A DNA stretch of 5,057 nucleotides. It comes from Bacillota bacterium (GTDB lineage Bacteria > Bacillota > Clostridia > Peptostreptococcales > Acidaminobacteraceae). The translations under genes and the position numbers were made by a program. Below are positions 1 to 5,057 of the stretch, in pieces; the first letter of the stretch is position 1; every line of letters starts with the position of its first letter. Where the stretch lies: the NCBI GenBank assembly GCA_030529205.1, contig JAUMXJ010000067.1:1180-6236 (forward strand). Reading direction: 5' to 3'. The notes beneath the pieces were generated by a model. It was given only the letters and a program-made list of their open reading frames with translations. It was not told the DNA's origin and did no database searches.

Positions 1-44
1 TCGCTCGGAGAGGAAACCTCGCTTGGAGACGAAGTCTCGCTCGG
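1..44 (-). repeat. 18-bp tandem repeat encoding a PSExSS hexapeptide
   Basis: On the plus strand, bases 1-18 and 19-36 match at 14 of 18 positions, and 37-44 begin a third unit with the same first 8 bases as the first. On the coding strand the units read PSETSS, PSEVSS and the start of another PSE. The array is cut by the window edge, so the copy number is unknown. In-frame 18-bp units of this kind can expand or contract without breaking the reading frame. Confidence 0.75.
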
Positions 45-212
45 CACTTCCGGACTTTGCGTAGGAACCTTAGGAGCAAAGATACCTTTCAGCGCTTCAT
101 CCAGAGCGAGGGTATCGTTGTTTGCGCCCTCCATGACTTCCAATTCGGTACCGCAAATCTTACAAGTGCTCGCACTCGCTATATTATGAAAAGAACAATT
201 TGGACACTTCAT
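1..212 (-). CDS. zinc-ribbon protein with Ser/Pro/Glu-rich linker, N-terminal part only (runs off the window)
   Basis: The ATG at 212-210 opens a frame that stays open for 70 codons to the window edge, so the C-terminus is not seen. The protein begins MKCPNC and continues to CKIC, giving Cys3, Cys6, Cys17 and Cys20. Two CxxC knuckles 10 residues apart are the usual layout of a small structural zinc ribbon. Residues about 21-50 are ordinary mixed sequence. From about residue 51 the chain becomes Ser/Pro/Glu-rich with PSExSS hexapeptide repeats, probably a disordered linker. Many Bacillota proteins carry such an N-terminal zinc ribbon followed by a membrane or extracellular part, but that part lies outside the window and the function is unknown. 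The start is supported by GGAGG 5 nt upstream. The gene begins 23 nt after the histidine kinase stop, so it is probably the next gene of the same operon. Confidence 0.8.
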   Translation of the reverse strand, partial: MKCPNCSFHNIASASTCKICGTELEVMEGANNDTLALDEALKGIFAPKVPTQSPEVPSETSSPSEVSSPS

Positions 213-217
213 TCAAA

Positions 218-222
218 CCTCC
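218..222 (-). promoter_or_regulatory. ribosome binding site of the zinc-ribbon gene
   Basis: The minus strand reads GGAGG followed by TTTGA and then ATG. This perfect Shine-Dalgarno core at 5 nt spacing fixes the start of the zinc-ribbon gene at 212, although the gene is only partly inside the window. Confidence 0.8.
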
Positions 223-235
223 AATAATACTCCGA

Positions 236-1243
236 TTACGCAATCGGAAACTTGATCAAAAAGTCGGCGCCGCCAAGTTTCGATTCCTGCATGAGCTCGA
301 TGCTTCCGCCGTGGGCTTTCATCAAATTTTGTGAAATCGCCAGCCCCAACCCGGTGCCGTTGGAATTTTTCTGCACCATGAAGAACGGGTCAAATATTTT
401 ATCACGGTATTGTTCCGCGATTCCATCTCCGTCATCACTGATTTTAATCGCATAGTACGACTCATCGATAGCCGTTTCGATGACAATGGTCGATTTAGCA
501 TATTTCCGAGAGTTGTTGATGACATTCTCCAAGACCTGCGTCATTCGATACGGATCCGCAAAGACATATGCGCGTACAATCGGATCGACGATGAGGATTT
601 TGGAATCTCGGATTCCGTGTACACAGGAGAGAATCAGTTCGTCGGCAAGTACTTTTTTCGGATAAATTTCGAGTTGATCCAGGTCGTTTTTCGCATATAC
701 ATCCAGATCATCAATCAACTTGTTGATGAAATTGGCGCGTTCATACATGATATGCAGACTGGTCGCACGATCTCCGACATTGTCTTCCAGTGCTTCGATA
801 TGCCCCATGAGCGAAGTCAGAGGCGTTCTCAAATCATGACAAATCGACGCAAGCAGGATTTTTCGCCTTTTCTCCTGTTCGACGGACGGCTTTAATCTCT
901 CGATAATGGAATCATTGATGTCGTTGACATTTTTTTCGATGTATGAGAGTTCAAAGACATAGCCCGGAATGTTGTCGGTCTCGATTTTGGGAGCATTCGC
1001 AATCTTGCGGATTCCCGTTCCGATCCGGCGGAGGGAATCGACGAAGAACAGTTTGACGCCTACGACGATGGAAATGGCAAGGATGGTATTTGAAATCCCC
1101 ACCGTCAGAAGAACGGCAAATTCCGTTTCCAGGAAGACGAGAATGAGCATGGTCACGGACAGCAGAGCGGAAAACAAAATCGCACACATCAATATTGTGT
1201 TGATCGGCCAGTATCCCTGAATTCGTTTATCCACTTTTTTCAT
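236..1243 (-). CDS. membrane sensor histidine kinase, VanS/OmpR-partner type, with minimal extracellular loop
   Basis: This 335-residue kinase is the likely partner of the response regulator just upstream. Two hydrophobic helices (about residues 15-37 and 43-67) are separated by only about five residues (around LETE). A HAMP-like linker (about 68-120) follows. The H-box HDLRTP carries the phospho-acceptor His136. The ATP-binding domain shows the N-box NVINNS (240-245), G1 DDGDGI (270-275), F-box FDPFF (284-288) and G2 GTGLGLAI (296-303), so it looks catalytically intact. The frame also has an upstream TTG at 1249, but I chose the ATG at 1243 because AAGGA lies 6 nt before it. It begins 10 nt after the regulator's stop. 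By family knowledge it would autophosphorylate on His and transfer phosphate to the regulator's Asp. The very short loop suggests sensing within the membrane or through a partner protein; the actual signal is unknown. Confidence 0.93.
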   Translation of the reverse strand: MKKVDKRIQGYWPINTILMCAILFSALLSVTMLILVFLETEFAVLLTVGISNTILAISIVVGVKLFFVDSLRRIGTGIRKIANAPKIETDNIPGYVFELSYIEKNVNDINDSIIERLKPSVEQEKRRKILLASICHDLRTPLTSLMGHIEALEDNVGDRATSLHIMYERANFINKLIDDLDVYAKNDLDQLEIYPKKVLADELILSCVHGIRDSKILIVDPIVRAYVFADPYRMTQVLENVINNSRKYAKSTIVIETAIDESYYAIKISDDGDGIAEQYRDKIFDPFFMVQKNSNGTGLGLAISQNLMKAHGGSIELMQESKLGGADFLIKFPIA

Positions 1244-1249
1244 TGGCAA

Positions 1250-1254
1250 TCCTT
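1250..1254 (-). promoter_or_regulatory. ribosome binding site that decides the kinase start
   Basis: The minus strand reads AAGGA, then TTGCCA, then ATG at 1243. The site overlaps the last base of the response regulator stop codon. It favours the ATG at 1243 over the in-frame TTG at 1249, which would sit directly against the site with no spacer. Confidence 0.6.
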
Positions 1255-1946
1255 CATTTCGTCCGCCCGCGAATCACATAGCCCACGCCGCGAATCGTCT
1301 GAATGATTTCCGGCTTGGCGGCATCCGTCTCAATTTTGTCCCGTATTTTTTTGATGTGCACGGTTACGGTGGAAATGTCGCCGAAATCATCCGCTCCCCA
1401 GACATTATCAAAGATGCGCTCCCTGCTCATCACCTGGTTGATATTGCCGAGCAGCAGGTGCAAAATATCGAATTCGATTTTGGAAAGCTCTATTTCACGA
1501 CCTGATTTTGTGACAATTCTGGAAACCGGATTGAGTGTGATGTCCTCAAAGGCGATTTCCCCCGACGGCGTCGTGCCTCCGAGTTCATCGACTCTGCGTA
1601 GGAGTGCGCTGATCTTTGCCATCAGGACGCGGGCGCTGAACGGTTTTTCCACATAGTCATCCGCGCCGAGCGCCAGAGAAAGGATTTTGTCGGAATCCTC
1701 TTTTTTGGAGCTGACCATGATGATCGGAATTTTGGATTCCGCCCGAATCAGTCTGCAAAGTTCGAATCCGTCGACCCCGGGCAGCATAATATCGAGCAGC
1801 GCCATATCCGGATGTTCGCTTGCAAACAGTCGGAGCGCGGCATCTCCCGTCTGTGCTACGACGGGTTTGTATCCGGATGCTTTCAGATAATCCGAGATCA
1901 GATTGCTGATGTAGACATCGTCTTCCGCTACAAGAATTTTCTTCAT
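1254..1946 (-). CDS. OmpR/PhoB-family (VanR-like) response regulator
   Basis: This is a DNA-binding transcription regulator of 230 residues, the usual length for the OmpR family. The receiver domain (about 1-115) has the acidic pair Asp9/Asp10, the phospho-acceptor Asp52 in LLDIMLPG, the switch Ser79 and Lys101 in the EKPF motif, so all phosphorylation residues are present. A linker leads to a winged-helix DNA-binding domain (about 128-228) ending in the characteristic IRGVGYVIRG. Its ATG overlaps the stop of the D-Ala ligase gene (ATGA). There is no good Shine-Dalgarno nearby: a GGGA lies about 8 nt upstream and a GGAGG is too far at about 18 nt. Translation is therefore probably coupled to the ligase gene. 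Expected role: activated by the adjacent kinase, it controls the operon it sits in, giving feedback. VanR is the closest functional analogy, but sequence alone does not prove a glycopeptide response. Confidence 0.95.
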   Translation of the reverse strand: MKKILVAEDDVYISNLISDYLKASGYKPVVAQTGDAALRLFASEHPDMALLDIMLPGVDGFELCRLIRAESKIPIIMVSSKKEDSDKILSLALGADDYVEKPFSARVLMAKISALLRRVDELGGTTPSGEIAFEDITLNPVSRIVTKSGREIELSKIEFDILHLLLGNINQVMSRERIFDNVWGADDFGDISTVTVHIKKIRDKIETDAAKPEIIQTIRGVGYVIRGRTK

Positions 1947-3118
1947 TTTTTAATTCCCAGCAGGCCTCCGCTTTGCAATAAGTTGCTGTCGATGGAGCGA
2001 ATCACGCGGTTCTTTCGACGGTGCACGCGAAACGCGATCTGCACCAACTCCTCAATCAGCATCTTAAAGCTGACACCGGTCGCCTCCCACAGATAAAATG
2101 CGAGAGAACCCGGAATGGTGTTGAGTTCACATACAAACGGCTTGGACGTCGTCTTGTCGACCAGAAAGTCGATGCGAACCACACCGGCACAGTCCAATTG
2201 CACAAAGCAGCTGCGCGCGATGTTTTCAATCTGCTTGCGCAGCGCATCCGGAATGTCCGCGGGAATTTGCCTTTTCGCAGAGCTCATTCCCTTATTTCCC
2301 CCGCTCGACATATACTTGTCCTCATAGGTCAAAAACTCGCTCTCCGTCATCGGGTGTTCGCATACCGAGAGTTTTTGTTCGGAGCGGTCGCCGAGGACGG
2401 AGATATTGATTTCATAGTTATCTTCCAATTTAAATTCGACGATGATTTTCGATGAAAATTTTGCGGCGAATTTGATTCCCTGAATCAGCTCCTCGCGGTT
2501 GTTTGCGGATTTCACGCCGACGCTAGAGCCGACATCCGCAGGCTTGATAATCATCGGGTAGATCAGGTCGCGTTCGCATGCGGCGACGATATTGTTCAGG
2601 TGCGTATCGACATGCTCCGTAAAGAACCACTTCCCCGGCATTTGCGGAATTCCGGCGGATTTTAAGAGCTGTTTGGTCGCGGATTTGTCCATCGTTGTCG
2701 CCGCGGAGAGCGCACCGCATCCGATGTACGGAACGCCGATCAAATCCAACATTCCCTGCAATGTTCCGTCTTCGCCGCCTGTGCCGTGAATAATCGGGAA
2801 TACGACATCCACTCTCGAGACATTCTCATCAAAGTACGTACGCTTTCCGTTGAGGTCGATCAGTCTGGCGACACCGGCTTTTCCCGAAGGCACGAGGGCT
2901 ACATTACGGCATTCTTTGAGAAGGGCATGGATGTCCTTGTATTTTTCGATTCGGTCGATATTATCTCCCGTAAACCAATTTCCTTCTTTGGAGACATAGA
3001 TCGGAATCGCGCGAAAACCCTTCATTTCCGAGATTACCGCGAGCGCCTGCATCGCGGTGATGACGGAGACTTCGTGTTCTACGGATTTTCCGCCGTAGAG
3101 AACTGCAATATTAATCAT
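1943..3118 (-). CDS. ddl: D-alanine--D-alanine ligase family protein (ATP-grasp), divergent subgroup
   Basis: This 391-residue cytoplasmic ATP-grasp enzyme is expected to join two D-amino acids, normally D-Ala and D-Ala, for the peptidoglycan stem. The N-terminal lobe has GGKSVEHEVS (9-18, with the D-Ala-binding Glu14) and HGTGGEDG (111-118). ATP-binding features include MDK (143-145), IKPADVGSSVG (191-201) and the omega-loop YEDKY (265-269) with the Lys-Tyr pair found in Ddl enzymes. Catalytic Arg315 and the Mg ligands Asp317, Glu331 and Asn333 are present. The omega-loop does not show the His-containing pattern I associate with D-Ala--D-Lac ligases such as VanA. Two things are odd: after NTIPG the usual four residues before Ser-Leu are missing, and the protein ends in a basic tail of about 29 residues beyond the usual Ddl end. 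It overlaps both neighbours by ATGA, and a strong GGAGG precedes the start. D-Ala-D-Ala is the default product; another acceptor cannot be excluded. Confidence 0.93.
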   Translation of the reverse strand: MINIAVLYGGKSVEHEVSVITAMQALAVISEMKGFRAIPIYVSKEGNWFTGDNIDRIEKYKDIHALLKECRNVALVPSGKAGVARLIDLNGKRTYFDENVSRVDVVFPIIHGTGGEDGTLQGMLDLIGVPYIGCGALSAATTMDKSATKQLLKSAGIPQMPGKWFFTEHVDTHLNNIVAACERDLIYPMIIKPADVGSSVGVKSANNREELIQGIKFAAKFSSKIIVEFKLEDNYEINISVLGDRSEQKLSVCEHPMTESEFLTYEDKYMSSGGNKGMSSAKRQIPADIPDALRKQIENIARSCFVQLDCAGVVRIDFLVDKTTSKPFVCELNTIPGSLAFYLWEATGVSFKMLIEELVQIAFRVHRRKNRVIRSIDSNLLQSGGLLGIKK

Positions 3119-4737
3119 GCAACCTCCTCAAATACGTCAGGCAGGTCATTTTCGATGAGGACAGTATCTCCCGCCTTGCAAATTCTGTGAATCATCTTCA
3201 AAGCGTCCCGCATTCCGCTGACAATTGTGACCTTGGACATATCGTAGCCGGAATTTTTTAACCCTTCGTAGATATGAATCGTCCGCTTTTTCGTAACGAG
3301 CACGACCTCGTCGCACACCTGTGCAATCTGCTTTCCGAACTCCATGTGAATCTCTTTTTCGTCATCTCCCAGCTCGATCATGCCCGGCGTGATAATGACG
3401 CGCTTATCGGTGTCCATCAGAGAAAGTACATCCAGTGCGGCTTTTGCTCCCACCGGATTTGAATTGAAGGCATCCTCCAGGATGGTGATTCCTCTCTCCA
3501 CTCTGGTGGAAAGGCGGTTTTTGACCGGGACGAGATTCTCCGCAGCGGTCACAATGCTCGTCACCTTCGCACCGAGCGTGAGCGCCATTGCGGCGGAAGC
3601 CAGGATATTGAAGATATTGTGTTCACCGAGGAGCGAAGTTTTAACCGGAATGCGGACCACATGTTCGGCATCCCGATTGTCGACGATGACGAAGCGGGAT
3701 CCGCTTCCCCCGACATGAACTTCCTCCACATACATCGAAGGTGCATACGGAGTCGCCTTGGTCGAGATATAGAGTTTGTGAACACCTTCGGGAACCGCAA
3801 CTTGCATCATTTTTCGGTCGTCGTAGTTGATGATGGCGGTGGAACCCGGTTTAAGTGCACGATAGACTTCGGATTTTTCCCTGATAATGTTTTCAATCGA
3901 GCCGAATGTTTCCAGATGCTGCCCTACAACCGTGGTGATCAGGGATACATCCGGTGTAAGCATCTGTGTGGTCTCGGAGATTTCCCCGATTTTTTTTGCA
4001 CCCATCTCCGCAATGAATACCTGGGTCGTCGGAATCAGCTCCGCACGAATCACCTTGGTGAGTCCCAGCTTTGTGTTGAAGCTGGACGGAGGCACCACGG
4101 TGTTGAAATCGTACTTCAGCATATCGCCGAGTATATTTTTGATGGATGTCTTTCCGAAGCTCCCGGTAATGGCGGCAATTTTCAAAAACGGAGCGTTTTC
4201 GACACATTGTTTCGCCTCTCTGTAATACCGGTTGTTGATCGCGCGTTCCATCGGACGATTGACTATATTGGCGAGCAGGAGCATCAGGGGAGCGAAGAGG
4301 AATGCAAAACCCATGAAAATCCATATGAACAACAGGCCGAAGTATCCGACCGTGCCGTACAAAATTCCGAAGGAAGCGAGCAAAATCAGGACGGTCACCG
4401 TAGCAAGAAGGCGCTTGATGCGCATGGTGTACGCAAGAGGATGCTTCGGTTTAAGTCCCCTGTAAATCAATATCTGGAAGAGAAGATGGACCGCCGCGAA
4501 CGCCAATGACACATAAAGGCCGATATCGGATATCACAAATGAGACATCGGAAGCGAAGCAGGCGGCGATGAGGGAGCCGTAAAAAAACACGTGATCCCCG
4601 TGCAGGCTGGTTATTTTGCTGTGTCTCGCGTATTGCCCCATGTAGTAGCCGAGCTGTTGGAATTCGCGTGTTTCTTCGATGTAACGAAGAATCAATCCGC
4701 ATATGAGTAAGATGATAATCGCGCAAAGGAATATCAT
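3115..4737 (-). CDS. murF: membrane-anchored MurF-like Mur ligase
   Basis: This 540-residue protein is longer than typical MurF (about 450). The first ~165 residues are mostly hydrophobic and hold roughly five membrane segments (about 2-18, 50-70, 72-92, 107-126 and 131-156). The ligase core follows: ATP loop TGSFGKTS (191-198), EMGA (244-247) followed by GEIS, Lys288 at the position of the carbamylated lysine, GEHNIFN (371-377), EDAFNSNP (421-428) and GMIELG (452-457) with His464. These match the central and C-terminal domains of MurF, which couples a D-Ala-D-Ala dipeptide to a peptidoglycan tripeptide precursor using ATP. I cannot find the usual N-terminal UDP-binding domain of MurF; the membrane module takes its place. 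The C-terminal KGSR motif of ordinary MurF is replaced by ENDLPD. The next gene is a D-Ala ligase, overlapping by 4 nt, which supports a MurF-type job. The true acceptor could be a lipid-linked rather than a soluble precursor; MurT-like relatives are an alternative. Confidence 0.88.
   Translation of the reverse strand: MIFLCAIIILLICGLILRYIEETREFQQLGYYMGQYARHSKITSLHGDHVFFYGSLIAACFASDVSFVISDIGLYVSLAFAAVHLLFQILIYRGLKPKHPLAYTMRIKRLLATVTVLILLASFGILYGTVGYFGLLFIWIFMGFAFLFAPLMLLLANIVNRPMERAINNRYYREAKQCVENAPFLKIAAITGSFGKTSIKNILGDMLKYDFNTVVPPSSFNTKLGLTKVIRAELIPTTQVFIAEMGAKKIGEISETTQMLTPDVSLITTVVGQHLETFGSIENIIREKSEVYRALKPGSTAIINYDDRKMMQVAVPEGVHKLYISTKATPYAPSMYVEEVHVGGSGSRFVIVDNRDAEHVVRIPVKTSLLGEHNIFNILASAAMALTLGAKVTSIVTAAENLVPVKNRLSTRVERGITILEDAFNSNPVGAKAALDVLSLMDTDKRVIITPGMIELGDDEKEIHMEFGKQIAQVCDEVVLVTKKRTIHIYEGLKNSGYDMSKVTIVSGMRDALKMIHRICKAGDTVLIENDLPDVFEEVA
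3123..3127 (-). promoter_or_regulatory. ribosome binding site of the D-Ala ligase gene, inside the Mur ligase gene
   Basis: The minus strand reads GAGGAGGTTGC before the ATG at 3118. The GGAGG core lies 4 nt before the start codon and is embedded in the last codons of the Mur ligase gene (Glu-Glu-Val-Ala-stop). It supports the chosen start and independent as well as coupled initiation. Confidence 0.75.
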
Positions 4738-5057
4738 GAAGTCGCCACCTCCGTTTTTCCATGGGTTAAGGATGCTTCGCCCAGATATCGGTCGATATCG
4801 CCGACCAGGCCTTCCGCTCCGAAGTCGCGGTCGTATTCCTCCTCTTCGTCGGGCTCGTTACTCGGTTCGGGCTGATAAGCGGGAGCTTTCGGAATTTCGT
4901 AGTACGATTTCAATTCATATGATCGGATTACATATGAGCTTGTCGAATCCGATTGACTCTCGGAATCGCTCGTTTCATGCGCGACGCTCTCGGAAGTCGC
5001 ATTCTCGGAAGTTACAGTCTCGAAAGTCGCGCTCGCAGAGGTCGCACTAACAGAAGG
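4734..5057 (-). CDS. Ser/Thr/Glu-rich protein with acidic tail, C-terminal part only
   Basis: An open frame enters from the right edge and runs 107 codons to a TGA at 4736-4734, which overlaps the Mur ligase ATG. I do not recognise the family. The visible part has three sections. First come pentapeptide repeats such as TSESV, TSENA and TFETV, followed by more Ser/Glu/Asp-rich sequence. A Tyr- and Pro-containing stretch follows (SYELKSYYEIPKAPAYQPEP). Last comes a strongly acidic segment (EPDEEEEYDRDF), then GLVGDIDRYLGEASL and a short end. No membrane helix, signal peptide or catalytic motif is visible. The composition resembles a disordered linker plus a short terminal motif. Reading it as a real gene rests on the uninterrupted frame, the ATGA overlap and the in-frame repeat. 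Its Ser/Glu bias resembles the linker of the zinc-ribbon protein at the other end of the window, so it may be a related protein. Confidence 0.75.
   Translation of the reverse strand, partial: PSVSATSASATFETVTSENATSESVAHETSDSESQSDSTSSYVIRSYELKSYYEIPKAPAYQPEPSNEPDEEEEYDRDFGAEGLVGDIDRYLGEASLTHGKTEVATS
4746..4752 (-). promoter_or_regulatory. ribosome binding site of the Mur ligase gene
   Basis: The minus strand has GGAGGTG 8 nt before the ATG at 4737, inside the last codons of the upstream gene. It supports this start, which is also marked by the ATGA overlap with the upstream stop. Confidence 0.75.
4784..4799. repeat. 16-bp inverted repeat (7-bp arms, 2-nt spacer)
   Basis: The plus strand reads GATATCG, GT, CGATATC, so the arms are perfect reverse complements. 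It lies within codons for Gly-Asp-Ile-Asp-Arg-Tyr, about 47 nt before the Mur ligase start. It could be a regulator site or a chance result of codon choice. OmpR-family regulators usually bind direct repeats, which argues against it being the operon regulator's operator. Confidence 0.3.
4983..5057 (-). repeat. 15-bp tandem repeat, five imperfect copies, encoding a Ser/Thr pentapeptide
   Basis: Consecutive 15-bp units start at 4983, 4998, 5013, 5028 and 5043. On the coding strand they read TSESV, TSENA, TFETV, TSASA and PSVSA. The three units nearest the gene's 3' end are most alike (TCGGAAGT or TCGAAAGT core on the plus strand), and the array degrades towards the window edge, where it is cut. 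The unit keeps the reading frame, so copy number could vary without truncating the protein. Confidence 0.75.

Noticed and set aside
213..235. Possible promoter or terminator between the kinase and zinc-ribbon genes
   Set aside because: The gap is only 23 nt, has no hairpin with a T-run, and is mostly taken up by the ribosome binding site.
410..895. Plus-strand open frame of 161 codons opposite the kinase
   Set aside because: It is antisense to the conserved kinase domains, with no supporting ribosome binding site or motif, so it is a shadow of the real gene.
1247..1249. TTG as the kinase start
   Set aside because: It sits directly against the AAGGA ribosome binding site with no spacer, whereas the ATG at 1243 is 6 nt away.
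1943..3118. Assignment of the ligase as a VanA/VanB-type D-Ala--D-Lac resistance enzyme
   Set aside because: The omega-loop has the Lys-Tyr pair found in Ddl enzymes, and no vanH or vanX gene is present in the window.
3619..4509. Long plus-strand open frame (296 codons) opposite the Mur ligase
   Set aside because: It lies entirely antisense to a gene with clear Mur ligase motifs, its product has no recognisable motif, and its composition is that of a reverse-strand shadow.
4522..4534. Two GATATC copies separated by one base
   Set aside because: They lie inside the membrane part of the Mur ligase gene (Ile-Ser-Asp-Ile region), and the symmetry is short enough to be explained by codon use.
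4703..5050. Plus-strand open frame with an Arg/Ser-rich repeat end
   Set aside because: The repeat is the complement of the Ser/Thr/Glu pentapeptide array. The minus-strand frame is favoured by its ATGA overlap with the Mur ligase and its fit to the operon direction.

Overview
The window is a tightly packed, entirely minus-strand gene cluster, read from high to low coordinates. It holds four complete genes flanked by two genes cut off at the window edges. Strong GGAGG-type ribosome binding sites, moderate GC, an OmpR-type response regulator with a short VanS-like kinase, and the style of the ligases suggest an anaerobic member of Bacillota, probably Clostridia. The taxon is an inference, because there is no rRNA or other marker to confirm it.

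Layout in transcription order: (1) 5057-4734, the C-terminal end of a Ser/Thr/Glu-rich protein with pentapeptide repeats and an acidic tail. (2) 4737-3115, a membrane-anchored MurF-like Mur ligase. (3) 3118-1943, a D-alanine--D-alanine ligase family protein with a small deletion in its acyl-acceptor region and a basic C-terminal tail. (4) 1946-1254, an OmpR/VanR-type response regulator. (5) 1243-236, a VanS-like sensor kinase with two membrane helices and almost no extracellular loop. (6) 212 to beyond base 1, the N-terminus of a zinc-ribbon protein that leads into a Ser/Pro/Glu hexapeptide repeat. Junctions 1/2, 2/3 and 3/4 are ATGA overlaps of 4 nt; the 4/5 gap is 10 nt and the 5/6 gap is 23 nt. 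This looks like one operon whose promoter lies outside the window. No stretch without a gene exceeds 23 bases, and I see no terminator, RNA gene, CRISPR array or mobile element.

Working model (inference): the ligase makes D-Ala-D-Ala or a related dipeptide. The Mur ligase joins it to a peptidoglycan stem at the membrane face. The co-transcribed two-component system senses envelope stress or an antibiotic in the membrane and controls the operon. This resembles glycopeptide-resistance (van) logic, but no vanH, vanX, vanY or vanT gene is in view, so resistance cannot be claimed.

The most unusual points are: a Mur ligase that appears to have exchanged its UDP-binding domain for a membrane module; an apparent 4-residue gap next to the second-substrate site of the D-Ala ligase; and low-complexity Ser/Glu-rich repeats in same-strand genes at both ends of the window. 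The repeats could mean paralogous flanking genes or an assembly break in repeats.
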